This document shows positions 1 through 8,983 of a stretch of DNA of 64,000 nt, one piece after another. The DNA lies in NCBI GenBank assembly GCA_049282265.1, contig JBAPTR010000126.1:1-64000 (forward strand). The letters are read 5' to 3'. Numbering within the stretch: the first letter of the stretch is position 1; every line of letters begins with the position of its first letter. The DNA is from CAYUCJ01 sp049282265. GTDB taxonomy: Bacteria > Desulfobacterota > DSM-4660 > Desulfatiglandales > Desulfatiglandaceae. Under the pieces are notes generated by a model. It did not search any database. It saw only the letters and a list, made by a program, of their open reading frames with translations, and was not told the origin of the DNA. The translations under genes and the position numbers were made by a program.

Positions 1-130
1 GGCGTAAACCCCAAATAGCCGTCCATGTTGGAACCCTGTGCCAAGTGCACTATGAGAAAGCGTCCGAAAAAGACCCTCAGGCTCTCCTCCTGATCTCCGG
101 TGAATGAGACGACTTCGTTGGAAGTCATCA
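1..130 (-). repeat. Dispersed intergenic repeat, copy 1
   Basis: Read on the minus strand this stretch is open and begins MTSNEVVSF, then runs through a core resembling EESLRVFFGRFL and ends near MDGYLGF at the window edge. The same core appears at 12057-12190 (minus) and 11932-12030 (plus), and the first 28 bp (103-130) match 3613-3640 exactly in inverse orientation. It is therefore a repeated element and not unique sequence. Whether the reading frame is translated is unknown. It probably continues to the left of the window. Confidence 0.7.
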
Positions 131-213
131 TGATCCCTCCACTACTTGCTTTCATTCTCGATTTAGGCTATAAGGGGTGGGAAGAAGGATCCTGTTTCCA
201 AGGTAATATTTGC

Positions 214-981
214 ATGTGGGAATTGAAATCGATCGTGGAAATGCATCTCCAAAAAGCAGCCGAAAAGAAACCCGTCCGGCGCGCTGCCCCACGCAGGACC
301 GGCAAGTGCCTTGCGTGCGGCACCGATAAGATGAATGGGGGCAGACGTTACTGTTCAAAGGAATGCCGGCAACATATCGTGTGGGTCCTTTCGCTGTCCA
401 AGGGGTTGCTTCGGACATTTAATACCAGGTACGCGGCTTTCAGTTTTACGGGAAATTACGTGGTGCTGGACATCCTGCCGGTCTGGACAAAAGGTATCAG
501 CAGGTTCGTATGGCCCCGGACGAAGGGCCGAAAGCCTGCCCTGGACCTGAAGGACCTTGTCCTCGAGTCGGGACGGGAATGGCACCATATGGTGGATCAC
601 AAGAATTCCAGGAGTCTCGCATCTCTGCACCTGCTCCAGAGGAATCACGAGGCCCATCTGCGTCCGGAGAGCATCAAGCCGAGCAAATGCAGCCGCCCGC
701 GATTGTCCAAAGAGGAGGGAGAGTCCCTGAAAATCCTCAAGATTGAAAAGGAGATCCTCTCAACCGAAAACTGCACTTCCAGGATCAAGAGCGCCTACAA
801 GCGGCTCGCCAAACGCTATCACCCGGATATGGGAGGCGATGAAGAGGCCTTCAAACGGCTGAATGATGCCCACGAACAGATGCTCATGTGGATGGAAAAT
901 CCGCAATACACCTGTCGAAAGGCCCTCCTCAATTCCTGGTCCTATGACAGCACCGTCAACCGATGGACACCCCCTTTATGA
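214..981 (+). CDS. J-domain protein with N-terminal Cys4 zinc motif
   Basis: The last 75 residues form a DnaJ J-domain with the HPD tripeptide (YHPDMGGDEEAFKRL), expected to stimulate the ATPase of an Hsp70 partner. Near the N-terminus lies a small zinc-binding motif, CLACGTD followed by YCSKEC, spaced like a treble-clef finger. The middle 100 residues are rich in basic and aromatic residues and unassigned. A longer frame from 100 exists, but its first codons lie in the dispersed repeat that ends at 130, so I start at ATG 214; ATG 241 is also possible. The gene converges on the DUF4301 gene with a 6-bp overlap. The J-domain call is solid; client and process are unknown. Confidence 0.75.
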   Translation: MWELKSIVEMHLQKAAEKKPVRRAAPRRTGKCLACGTDKMNGGRRYCSKECRQHIVWVLSLSKGLLRTFNTRYAAFSFTGNYVVLDILPVWTKGISRFVWPRTKGRKPALDLKDLVLESGREWHHMVDHKNSRSLASLHLLQRNHEAHLRPESIKPSKCSRPRLSKEEGESLKILKIEKEILSTENCTSRIKSAYKRLAKRYHPDMGGDEEAFKRLNDAHEQMLMWMENPQYTCRKALLNSWSYDSTVNRWTPPL

Positions 982-2580
982 ATGCGAGTTAGCCCCAATT
1001 CTCATGGGCTGGGGTTGATGTTCCTTCCGCAGAAGGTCGTTGATGGTCTTTACGGGATTGAACGTGATGGGGGGGACTTCAACAAAAAGGGTGTTCCAGC
1101 GGGCCATGGCGCCGTTCCAAAGCCCGGGAAGCTCGAGGGCCTTAAGATCCTTTCCATCTTTGGATTTCCTACTGATGAGCACGGCTTCCGGGTCGACAAA
1201 CCGCCTGAGATCAAAGGGTTTCCCTTTCCAATCCCTGACCCCGCAGACGAGGTCCACCGGGTTGAAGTGGGTTGATTCCGCAACGGTTCGCTTCTGTTCC
1301 CCGGATTGAAGATCGATTTGAGCCATCTCCACGATCTGACAGGAATGATTCCCTTCTTTGTCTATGACCCAGAAAGGCCCTCCTCCGGGTTCACCCGCGT
1401 TCCTCACCATGCCGCACACGCGAATAGGGCGGTTTAGCATTTTCAGAAGGTATTTTCTGCGGGTCTCAGGGGGCGCCGTTTTGAAAGTCTCAGGGGGAAC
1501 AAGGAAGAGATCCTTTCGTGCAAAGGCCATGGCCTCGGCCAGGAGATCCTCATGGGGATTCTCCCCGGACAGGGCTTCCAGGTGTGTAAAGGCCTGGTTT
1601 TGAACATGGATCAGGAGACCACCCAGGATTTTTTTCCACTGAGAGGTGGCGCCCTTTAACCGGTCGGGGACAACATTGTCTATGTTCTTGATGAAAACCA
1701 TATCTGCCTTCAGGTCATTGAGGTTTTCTATCAGGGCACCATGCCCTCCCGGCCTGAAAAGCAAGCGCCCATCCTTCTGCCTGAAGGGGAGATTGTCAGG
1801 ATCGACGGCAAGGGTATCCGTGGAGGTTTTCTGGAGTGAGTAACCGATCTCATGGGAGACGCCTTTTTTCTGCTCATAGCGGTCGCAAACACGCTCAAAA
1901 AGGGATTGAAAGGCCTGAAGATGCTCTTCCGAGACAGTGAAATGGAGTTTGCAGATACCATTTCGGTCAGCAATATAGGATGCCGCCTCCACCAGATGCT
2001 CTTCAAAGGCTGTCCTGCTTCCGTCTCCGTAGGAATGAAACTTCAGGAGCCCTTTGGGCAGGGAGGAATAGTCCAGGCCCTTGTCCGTGAGCAGGAATTC
2101 AAGAATTGTTTTCAGGTCGCCGTCATGAACAAGCTTTTCCACGGAACTGCCGGCGGACCTTACCTTTTCGTCCAGGTCATGAATAAAGGCAAACCTGTTT
2201 ATATTATCAAAAAACGTCAGGAGGCTCCCGGCATCCGAATCTTCTGATTGTGCTTGTCTGGTCAGGGATTCAATTTTCAGGGACCGGTTTCTGTTCAGGA
2301 ATTTCAAAAGGACTTTGAACATGCGGGAGGCCGCTCCGGATGCGGGAACGAACTTCATGCAGCTGCGGGACGCTTTTTCCCCCTCAAAGAGCCCTTCAAA
2401 AAAACGGACTTCAGCAGCGGTGAGGACCCTGATGCCGTCTCCCGGTGTACAAGGTCTGGGTAGGCGGAGATAGAAAGGAGGCATTTCAAATAGTGCCATC
2501 TGCCGCATGACTTCCTTTACCGTGAGACCGTGGTTTTCAATCTGGCGGATATCGCTCGGCGCAAAGAGATCCTTCTGCAT
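976..2580 (-). CDS. DUF4301 family protein (nucleotidyltransferase-like)
   Basis: A 534-residue protein that I recognise as the DUF4301 family, found in Bacteroidota and Desulfobacterota. Residues 76-89 contain FVPASGAASRMFK, which resembles the phosphate-binding loop of sugar-nucleotide pyrophosphorylases, and around 275-302 there is RPGGHGALIENLND followed by DMVFIKNIDN, the arrangement seen in UTP-sugar uridylyltransferases. A nucleotidyltransferase-like fold is therefore likely, but substrate and role are not established. No signal peptide or membrane segment is visible. It starts 15 bp after the end of the upstream DMT transporter gene on the same strand, so the two are probably co-transcribed. 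Confidence 0.8.
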   Translation of the reverse strand: MQKDLFAPSDIRQIENHGLTVKEVMRQMALFEMPPFYLRLPRPCTPGDGIRVLTAAEVRFFEGLFEGEKASRSCMKFVPASGAASRMFKVLLKFLNRNRSLKIESLTRQAQSEDSDAGSLLTFFDNINRFAFIHDLDEKVRSAGSSVEKLVHDGDLKTILEFLLTDKGLDYSSLPKGLLKFHSYGDGSRTAFEEHLVEAASYIADRNGICKLHFTVSEEHLQAFQSLFERVCDRYEQKKGVSHEIGYSLQKTSTDTLAVDPDNLPFRQKDGRLLFRPGGHGALIENLNDLKADMVFIKNIDNVVPDRLKGATSQWKKILGGLLIHVQNQAFTHLEALSGENPHEDLLAEAMAFARKDLFLVPPETFKTAPPETRRKYLLKMLNRPIRVCGMVRNAGEPGGGPFWVIDKEGNHSCQIVEMAQIDLQSGEQKRTVAESTHFNPVDLVCGVRDWKGKPFDLRRFVDPEAVLISRKSKDGKDLKALELPGLWNGAMARWNTLFVEVPPITFNPVKTINDLLRKEHQPQPMRIGANSHS

Positions 2581-2595
2581 GGTAGATTTCTCCTC

Positions 2596-3531
2596 TCACA
2601 GACCTCTTGGAGGATACAAGAGTGTATTCTTTCTCGTCTTGAAATTTATCACCAGTATTCCTGATACGATCATAGACAAAGCCAGCAATATGTTTGGGGA
2701 GATGGGTTCTCCAAGAACGACCCCACCCAAGAAAACGCCTGCTATCGGCATAATGAAAATAAAGGAATGCAATGGAACGGCCCCGTATTTCCGGAGCATG
2801 GTATTCCATGCCACAAAACCAAAGGAGGCGGTTAGAAGACTCTGATACAAGAGGGCGACGAAGACTTTCGGGCCCACATGGCCTACCATCCTGCCGTCCC
2901 AGATAAAGCCCGCAATCAGAAAGAATGGGACTGAAAATATCATGGAGTAGAGCACGATTTGAAAAGGATCAAAGGCATGAATAATCCTTTTTACATAAAC
3001 TGCGCTGCAGGCCCAGATAAAGGCAGCTAGAAATATCATCAGGTCTCCAACCTGCATGTCCGCTGTTATTTTCTGTTTCCCAATGAAGAGCACGGCCATT
3101 CCAGCGAATCCCATGCAAAGGCCCAGGATTGTTTTCTTTAGAATTCGATCTCCTGGAATGAAATAGTGGGCCAGAAAAAGAACGAAAAAAGGCTGAAGAT
3201 TGATCAAAAGCGTTGCGCGGGAGGCATTGCTCTTGTTGAGGCCATGATAGAGCAGGGCCAATTGAAGAGTAAAAAGCACAGAAACGATTAACAATTGATG
3301 TGCCTGGCCATTTTTAATGCTTAACGAACGCCCGGTAACTCTGGCCCAAAGAAATATAGCGAATGCGGCAATACTGAAACGGAGCCCTGCTGTTGTGAAA
3401 GGTCCCAGTCCTGAGAGACTGGCCTTAATGGCCACGGCATTGGCCCCGAAGATGACGCACAGAAATGAACTGAAAATGGCGGCAGATAAGGGCAGTTCCT
3501 GATTATTGTTCGTGTTTTCAAAGCGTGTCAT
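2596..3531 (-). CDS. EamA/DMT-superfamily transporter
   Basis: A 311-residue integral membrane protein with about ten hydrophobic helices in two halves, as expected of drug/metabolite transporters with tandem EamA domains. The first half opens with FGANAVAIKASL, and the second with a similar small-residue helix near IWACSAVYVKR. Members export amino acids, metabolites or drugs; the substrate cannot be told here. The start at 3531 (MTRFENTNNNQ) has a good AAGGAG site 6 bp upstream; an upstream in-frame codon at 3564 lacks one. It leads the short unit with the DUF4301 gene. Confidence 0.85.
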   Translation of the reverse strand: MTRFENTNNNQELPLSAAIFSSFLCVIFGANAVAIKASLSGLGPFTTAGLRFSIAAFAIFLWARVTGRSLSIKNGQAHQLLIVSVLFTLQLALLYHGLNKSNASRATLLINLQPFFVLFLAHYFIPGDRILKKTILGLCMGFAGMAVLFIGKQKITADMQVGDLMIFLAAFIWACSAVYVKRIIHAFDPFQIVLYSMIFSVPFFLIAGFIWDGRMVGHVGPKVFVALLYQSLLTASFGFVAWNTMLRKYGAVPLHSFIFIMPIAGVFLGGVVLGEPISPNILLALSMIVSGILVINFKTRKNTLLYPPRGL

Positions 3532-3612
3532 TCGTCTCCTTCCTGGGCAGCGGCCTCGGAACAAGATATGGGAACCAAAGGGAACACCCGTTTGCCGTGC
3601 GCCTCATGGAAT

Positions 3613-3749
3613 TGATGACTTCCAACGAAGTCGTCTCATTTGAGGAGTTCAAGGAAGCGGACCTGAAAAAGAGTGTCAGGTTCGGCTCCTCTTCGTACCT
3701 CATAGGCCGTGCTCGCGGCATAAACCAGCTTTTTACAAAGTCATCAATG
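3613..3749 (+). repeat. Dispersed intergenic repeat, copy 2
   Basis: Positions 3613-3640 are the exact reverse complement of 103-130, and again encode MTSNEVVSF when read on the plus strand. The right end, 3715-3746, matches 48693-48724 at 31 of 32 positions (core AACCAGCTTTTTAC). Thus two modules seen separately elsewhere are joined here. The frame stays open across the element but resembles no known protein. Confidence 0.7.
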
Positions 3750-3867
3750 TTGAATTCTCCGTATTAGTGCTATGAAAGGAATTGAACCTTGCCTTTGAGC
3801 GCTTGTCAATAGAATTGTAGGATTGAACAGGGTTCGTGAAGACAGGAAAGGCGTGGGAAAGTTTTTT

Positions 3868-3906
3868 ATAGAATTTTGGAAAAAACGATTTATAATATAA
3901 TATTAT
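3868..3906 (+). promoter_or_regulatory. AT-rich promoter-like stretch before ftsH
   Basis: Two overlapping perfect -10 hexamers (TATAAT at 3891-3896 and 3896-3901) plus TATTAT (3901-3906) lie 60 bp upstream of ftsH in a strongly AT-rich stretch. No good -35 sits at 16-18 bp; TTGGAA at 3876 is the nearest candidate, with spacers of 14 or 19 bp. A start site here is plausible but the exact promoter is not resolved. Confidence 0.35.
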
Positions 3907-3966
3907 GTAAAAAACGGTTGCAGTAATTCCCCAACGCCCGGTAGGAGCAAAGGAGGTTAGTCTACA

Positions 3967-5790
3967 TTGAATCCATTTTACAAGAATCTGGCACTCTGGC
4001 TGGTCATCAGCCTGATGATGGTCATGCTGTTCCAAATCTTCAAACAGCCCACCAGGAGTAACGTTGCTGTTGGTTACAGCGACTTCCTGGGTATGGTGGA
4101 AAAGGGGGACGTCGTCCAGGTGACCATACAGGGCGATAATATCTCGGGTATTTCGTCTACTGGTCCTTTCAAGACCTATGCACCGAAAGATCCTGAAATG
4201 ATCAACCTGCTCCGGAGTAAGGGGGTTAAAATAACGGCCAAGCCGCGGGAAGATTCTTCGTGGTTCCAGGTTTTCCTCTCGTGGGTCCCCATGCTTCTGC
4301 TCATAGGGGTCTGGATATTTTTCATGAAGCAGATGCAGGTTGGAGGGGGAAAGGCCCTTTCGTTCGGGAAAAGCAGGGCAAGGCTCATGACCGATTCCCA
4401 GGAGAAGGTGACCTTCGAAGATGTGGCCGGCATAGAGGAGGCAAAGGAAGAACTGGAAGAGATCGTGGAATTTCTGCGCGACCCCAAGAAGTTCACCAGG
4501 CTGGGAGGAAGAATCCCCAAGGGTGTCCTTCTCATGGGCTCTCCCGGAACGGGCAAGACACTGCTTGCCAGGGCCATCGCCGGCGAAGCAGGGGTTCCTT
4601 TTTTCAGTATCAGCGGCTCCGACTTTGTTGAGATGTTCGTGGGGGTCGGGGCGTCGCGTGTGCGTGATCTTTTTGTCCAGGGCAAGAAACATGCACCCTG
4701 CAATATTTTCATCGATGAAATCGATGCGGTGGGACGACACCGGGGGGCCGGGCTTGGCGGCGGTCACGACGAGCGTGAGCAGACACTCAATCAGCTCCTT
4801 GTGGAGATGGATGGATTCGAATCCAATGAAGGTGTTATCCTGATCTCGGCCACCAACAGGCCCGACGTGCTGGACCCGGCTCTTCTCAGGCCGGGTCGTT
4901 TCGATCGGCAGGTTGTGGTGCCGATTCCGGACCTCAAGGGACGGGAGGGCATCGTAAAGGTGCACCTGAGAAAGAAGCTTGTAGATGAAAAGGTGGATAC
5001 GGTTGTCCTCGCACGGGGGACCCCGGGATTCACCGGTGCCGACTTGGAAAACATGGTCAACGAGGCGGCCCTTATGGCTGCACGGCGCGGCAAGGACAAG
5101 GTGGAAATGGTCGACTTCGAGGATGCCAAGGACAAGGTCATGATGGGGGCGGAACGCAAGAGCATGATCATCAGCGATGATGAAAAGAAGACGACCGCCT
5201 ATCATGAATCCGGACACACCCTGGTGGCCAAGCTTATTCCAAATACCGATCCCATCCACAAGGTCACGATCATTCCGCGGGGAAGGGCACTGGGACTGAC
5301 ACAGCAACTTCCCGTAGATGAAAAACACACCTATCCGAAGGATTACCTCCTGGACAACATCGCCATACTGATGGGGGGAAGGGTGGCGGAGGAGATCGTC
5401 TTGAAAACGAAGACGACCGGCGCCGGAAACGACATAGAGAGGGCGTCTGGCCTGGCCCGGAAGATGGTGTGTGAATATGGCATGAGTGATAAACTGGGGC
5501 CCTTGACGTTTGGAAAGAAAGAGGAACAGATCTTCCTGGGCAGAGAAATTTCCCAGCGCCGTGACTACAGTGAGGATACCGCACAGCGGATCGACGATGA
5601 GGTCAGGGATATTGTCAACGGCGCCTATGAAAGGACTACCAAGCTGATAACGGCACATGTGGATATTCTTCACAAGATGGCCAACGCCCTTCTGGAAAAA
5701 GAGACCCTCACCGGAAAGGACGTCGAAGAGATCATGGGCATGGCGAAGCAGGGGGATAGCGAACAAACAGAACCCCCTGTCACAGTTTAG
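3967..5790 (+). CDS. ftsH: ATP-dependent zinc metalloprotease FtsH
   Basis: Membrane-anchored AAA+ protease that degrades damaged membrane proteins and regulatory proteins. Two membrane helices (about 9-27 and 101-119) flank a short extracytoplasmic domain. The AAA module carries Walker A GSPGTGKT at 191-198, Walker B FIDEID near 248-253, and the arginine-finger segment ATNRPDVLDPALLRPGRFDR. The M41 protease site HESGH is at 413-417. At 607 residues it is slightly shorter than E. coli FtsH, as usual. The start is TTG at 3967 behind AAAGGAGG at 3949-3956. folP follows after 11 bp, a common FtsH-FolP pairing, so both are likely one transcript. Confidence 0.97.
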   Translation: MNPFYKNLALWLVISLMMVMLFQIFKQPTRSNVAVGYSDFLGMVEKGDVVQVTIQGDNISGISSTGPFKTYAPKDPEMINLLRSKGVKITAKPREDSSWFQVFLSWVPMLLLIGVWIFFMKQMQVGGGKALSFGKSRARLMTDSQEKVTFEDVAGIEEAKEELEEIVEFLRDPKKFTRLGGRIPKGVLLMGSPGTGKTLLARAIAGEAGVPFFSISGSDFVEMFVGVGASRVRDLFVQGKKHAPCNIFIDEIDAVGRHRGAGLGGGHDEREQTLNQLLVEMDGFESNEGVILISATNRPDVLDPALLRPGRFDRQVVVPIPDLKGREGIVKVHLRKKLVDEKVDTVVLARGTPGFTGADLENMVNEAALMAARRGKDKVEMVDFEDAKDKVMMGAERKSMIISDDEKKTTAYHESGHTLVAKLIPNTDPIHKVTIIPRGRALGLTQQLPVDEKHTYPKDYLLDNIAILMGGRVAEEIVLKTKTTGAGNDIERASGLARKMVCEYGMSDKLGPLTFGKKEEQIFLGREISQRRDYSEDTAQRIDDEVRDIVNGAYERTTKLITAHVDILHKMANALLEKETLTGKDVEEIMGMAKQGDSEQTEPPVTV

Positions 5791-5801
5791 AGGAGTGTCC
5801 C

Positions 5802-6650
5802 ATGCCGTTTTCCTTGGACTGGGGGCCACATCACCTTCGTTTGGACGAGAGAACCCACGTCATGGGGGTACTCAATGTGACCCCGGATTCCTTTTCCGAC
5901 GGCGGATTGTTTTTTGAGACCGAACGGGCCATTGAGCATGGAATATCCATGGTTGAAGAAGGGGCGGATTTTATCGATATCGGTGGTGAGTCCACCCGCC
6001 CCTTTTCCGAGCCTCTTTCCAGTGAAGAAGAGGTTTCACGTGTTATCCCGGTCATCGAGGCCATTGCAAGGGAAGTTTCCGTACCCATCAGCATTGATAC
6101 CTGTAAAGGCAGCGTGGCAAGGGAGGCCCTGAGAGCCGGGGCTTCCATCATCAATGACATCAGTGCGCTTCGACTTGATCCTGAAATAGCATCCGTTGCT
6201 GCAGAGGCGGGTGTACCGGTCATACTGATGCATATGAAGGGGACCCCCGAAAATATGCAGAAGAATCCCGTGTATGGCGATCTGATCTGGGAAATCAAGG
6301 ATTTTCTGAAAGGGGCCGCTCAGCGGGCAATAAAGGCGGGAATTTCCGAAGATTTGATCCTGGTGGATCCCGGGATCGGGTTCGGGAAGACATTCGATCA
6401 CAATCTTCAGATTATCCAGAATCTATCTTCATTTTCTTCCCTGGGCAGGCCCATCCTCATCGGCACATCCAATAAGGCCTTTATCGGCAAAATCCTGGGA
6501 AAAGAGGCCCATGAACGGCTGACGGGCACCATGGCGACTGTGGCGGTAACAGCCATGAATGGTGCGCACATCGTGAGGGTGCACAACGTAAAGGAAGCGG
6601 TGGAAACGGTGAAAATGGTGGATGCCATCAAGCGGGGCAGGGTGAGATAG
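5802..6650 (+). CDS. folP: Dihydropteroate synthase
   Basis: Condenses p-aminobenzoate with 6-hydroxymethyl-dihydropterin pyrophosphate to give dihydropteroate in folate synthesis; cytosolic. The family signatures are complete: MGVLNVTPDSFSDGG near residues 23-37, DIGGESTRP near 61-69, and the substrate-loop DTCKGSVA. The C-terminal GTSNKAFIG and the final VRVHNVKE segments (binding of pterin pyrophosphate) are also present. Length 282 is typical. The ATG at 5802 has GAGGAG 6 bp upstream. It follows ftsH by 11 bp on the same strand. Confidence 0.96.
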   Translation: MPFSLDWGPHHLRLDERTHVMGVLNVTPDSFSDGGLFFETERAIEHGISMVEEGADFIDIGGESTRPFSEPLSSEEEVSRVIPVIEAIAREVSVPISIDTCKGSVAREALRAGASIINDISALRLDPEIASVAAEAGVPVILMHMKGTPENMQKNPVYGDLIWEIKDFLKGAAQRAIKAGISEDLILVDPGIGFGKTFDHNLQIIQNLSSFSSLGRPILIGTSNKAFIGKILGKEAHERLTGTMATVAVTAMNGAHIVRVHNVKEAVETVKMVDAIKRGRVR

Positions 6651-6660
6651 ATTACATCAA

Positions 6661-6717
6661 GATATCCATTTGGTCTTGGACATTTGTTTGGTATTTGGAT
6701 TTTGACATTTGGAATTT
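6661..6717. repeat. TTTGG/GACATTTG intergenic repeat
   Basis: The gap between folP and coaX contains reiterated ATTTGG-type units: GGACATTTG, TTTGGTATTTGG, TTTTGACATTTGG. I recall similar sequence from intergenic repeats of other environmental bacterial genomes, but only this copy lies in the window. Confidence 0.45.
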
Positions 6718-6787
6718 TACAATCATTGCTTCCATACCCGCTCTTTTGTAACTTTCTAATTGTTTAGACCTTCGAGGTACGTGACGC

Positions 6788-7555
6788 ATGCTTTTTTGTA
6801 TGGACATTGGAAACACCAATATCGTCTTAGGCCTCATCCGGGATGGCGAAATTCTCCAACACTGGCGCGTCAGGACCGAGCGGGAGGTGACTTCCGATGA
6901 GTTTGGAATCCTGGTGTCCAATCTCTTCAAGAACAGCGGTATCGATACGGGGAGCATCAGCCATATGATTGTCTCCTGCGTTGTGCCGCCCCTGCTCAAC
7001 ACCATGGAGGAATTCGCAAAGCGGTATCTCCATCTCACTCCCCTCATTGTGGGACCGGATATCAAGACGGGAATGGCGATCCGATATGACAATCCCAAGG
7101 AGGTGGGGGCCGACAGGATCGTGAATGCCGTCGGGGCCTATGAGAAATACAAAAGGGCCATGGTGGTGGTGGATTTCGGAACCGCCACGACCTTCGACGT
7201 TGTTTCCGGCGCCGGAGAATACCAGGGAGGGGCCATTGCACCCGGTGTCTGGATTTCCTGCGAAGCCCTCTTTCAGAAGGCCTCCAAACTGCCCAGGGTG
7301 GAGATTTTTGCCCGCCCCAAGAGTGTCATTGCCAAGGACACCGTGAGCAGCATGAATGTGGGGATTGTCTATGGGTACGCCGGTCTTGTGGATGGCATAG
7401 TGAGACGTATACAAAAGGAGGCAGGGGAAGATCTCCTGGTGATTGCAACCGGGGGGTTGGCGCCGCTGATCTGCGATGTCTCGGATACCATTGATCATGT
7501 GGAGGAGTTCCTGACTCTTGAAGGGCTGAAGGTTATTTTTAAACGAAATCAATAA
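6788..7555 (+). CDS. coaX: Type III pantothenate kinase
   Basis: Phosphorylates pantothenate in the first step of coenzyme A synthesis. It belongs to the ASKHA fold: the N-terminal phosphate loop is DIGNTNIVLG (residues 6-15), a second motif EVGADRIVNAVGA lies near 105, and the adenosine motif VVDFGTATTFD near 128. The 255-residue length is normal for CoaX. The Bacteroidota/Desulfobacterota type enzyme is insensitive to CoA feedback (family knowledge). The start ATG at 6788 follows a GAGGT site. It stands alone after a 137-bp gap holding a repeat. Confidence 0.95.
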   Translation: MLFCMDIGNTNIVLGLIRDGEILQHWRVRTEREVTSDEFGILVSNLFKNSGIDTGSISHMIVSCVVPPLLNTMEEFAKRYLHLTPLIVGPDIKTGMAIRYDNPKEVGADRIVNAVGAYEKYKRAMVVVDFGTATTFDVVSGAGEYQGGAIAPGVWISCEALFQKASKLPRVEIFARPKSVIAKDTVSSMNVGIVYGYAGLVDGIVRRIQKEAGEDLLVIATGGLAPLICDVSDTIDHVEEFLTLEGLKVIFKRNQ

Positions 7556-7654
7556 TTCATTTCTTTGAATCCAAGTGAGACAACCGACCGGCGGGTCAAA
7601 CCGGCAAATTCACGCTCCTCCTCCGGCGTGGATTTTATCAACAGATAGCTCTCC

Positions 7655-8578
7655 ATGGGTGCCCCTATGAAGCATCTTCCAATCATCAAACCGCCCGGAC
7701 TCAGAAAAGGCGATCTGGTGGGTCTCATTTCTCCTGCCGGCCCGGTGGAAGAAAAGGAATTGAAGGGGGGGCTGGCGCTTCTGGATTCAAAAGGCCTCAG
7801 GGTGCGGTTGGGTGCGCATGTGTTCGATCGCAAGGGATACCTTGCGGGAGAGGACGCCTCCCGTCTGGATGACTTCCATGGAATGTTCTCGGACCCGGAG
7901 GTCAGGGCGGTGTTCTGTACCCGTGGCGGCTACGGTACGCTGAGACTGCTGGACAAGATCCAGTATGACCTGATCAGAAAAAACCCGAAAATTCTGGTGG
8001 GCTTCAGTGATGTAACATCCCTGTTGATGGCCCTGCTGAAAAGGACCGGTTTGGTGACTTTTCATGGGTCCATGTTCCGGAATACCGCGGAGAGGAACAT
8101 CGGAAATATTGATGACCTTTTAGGCCTACTGGGTTTTTCCGGCAACCACCGCCTGGTATTTGAGGGGACCCGGACATGCGTTCCCGGGAACGGACGCGGC
8201 CCCCTGATAGGGGGCAACCTGAACCTTATCAGTCATCTTCTGGGGACGCCCTTCCTCCCTTCTTTTTCAGGCTGTATACTCTTTCTGGAGGATATTGGGG
8301 AACCGCTCTACCGAGTTGACCGGATGTTGACCCATCTCCGGCTGAGCGGACTCCTGGAAGGCCTTCGTGGTATTGTAGCCGGAGAATTTAAGGGCTGCGG
8401 TGAACCTGAGGCCATTGACCGGCTCCTTACCGAGATTGCAGAGGACCTCCATATACCGTTGATCAGTGGGTTCCCGCTCGGGCATGGATTCAGAAATATT
8501 CCCCTGCCCTTAGGGGTGACGGCGGAATTGGATACGGCCGGCCCGTCGCTAACCCTGATGGAGTCTTGTGTCACCTAA
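7655..8578 (+). CDS. LD-carboxypeptidase (S66 family)
   Basis: Serine peptidase of the LdcA/MccF group, normally removing the terminal D-Ala of the murein tetrapeptide in cytosolic peptidoglycan recycling. N-terminal GDLVGLISPAGP is the family opening; FCTRGGYGTLRLL precedes the nucleophile motif GFSDVTSLL; the Glu of FLEDIGEPLYRVDRML and the His of GFPLGHGFRN complete the Ser-Glu-His triad. Length 307 is typical. No signal peptide is seen. ATG 7667 (MKHLPIIKPPG) is an alternative start. MccF-like immunity function cannot be excluded, but no microcin genes are nearby. Confidence 0.9.
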   Translation: MGAPMKHLPIIKPPGLRKGDLVGLISPAGPVEEKELKGGLALLDSKGLRVRLGAHVFDRKGYLAGEDASRLDDFHGMFSDPEVRAVFCTRGGYGTLRLLDKIQYDLIRKNPKILVGFSDVTSLLMALLKRTGLVTFHGSMFRNTAERNIGNIDDLLGLLGFSGNHRLVFEGTRTCVPGNGRGPLIGGNLNLISHLLGTPFLPSFSGCILFLEDIGEPLYRVDRMLTHLRLSGLLEGLRGIVAGEFKGCGEPEAIDRLLTEIAEDLHIPLISGFPLGHGFRNIPLPLGVTAELDTAGPSLTLMESCVT

Positions 8579-8983
8579 ACCGGGTTTTTCAGCGATCTTC
8601 TTCTGAGGCGCGTTGAACCAGAGCGGGAGGGCCGGTGCATTCCTTTCCGGCGGGAATATATTTCTCATGCGCTTCAATCACGGCGCAAATATTCTGCGAG
8701 GGGGCATAAGCCAAACTTCTTCCCTCTAACAGTCCAAACGAAAATGGCCCGATGCGCCTGTCAGGTGCATTACTAAACAGATCGTTGCTCCTAAGAAAAT
8801 CCGGCGTCCCGGATATTCCCTTTCGGAAACGAATCCACTGCCTCTCCCTTGAGCGATGCGACGGTTTGCAGACGATAAATAGGAAGGCGACAGTAAGGGG
8901 CACAAATCGGTTGAGCTTTGACCTCAAAAGAGGTATGCAGAATCTTGACTGGTACTGAAAAATCTTAGAGGAGACGGATAGCG
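8579..8983. other. 405-bp gap without a supported gene
   Basis: No tRNA, terminator or convincing frame is seen. A minus-strand frame covering 8589-8850 is open but resembles nothing I know. A weak hairpin (ACCTC-AAAA-GAGGT) lies near 8927 ahead of the acyl-CoA ligase gene. Confidence 0.5.

Noticed and set aside
3733..5829. 698-codon open frame antisense to ftsH
   Set aside because: It lies opposite a fully convincing ftsH, its product is rich in His, Pro and Arg without any family motif, and it shows the usual signature of a shadow frame in GC-biased codons.
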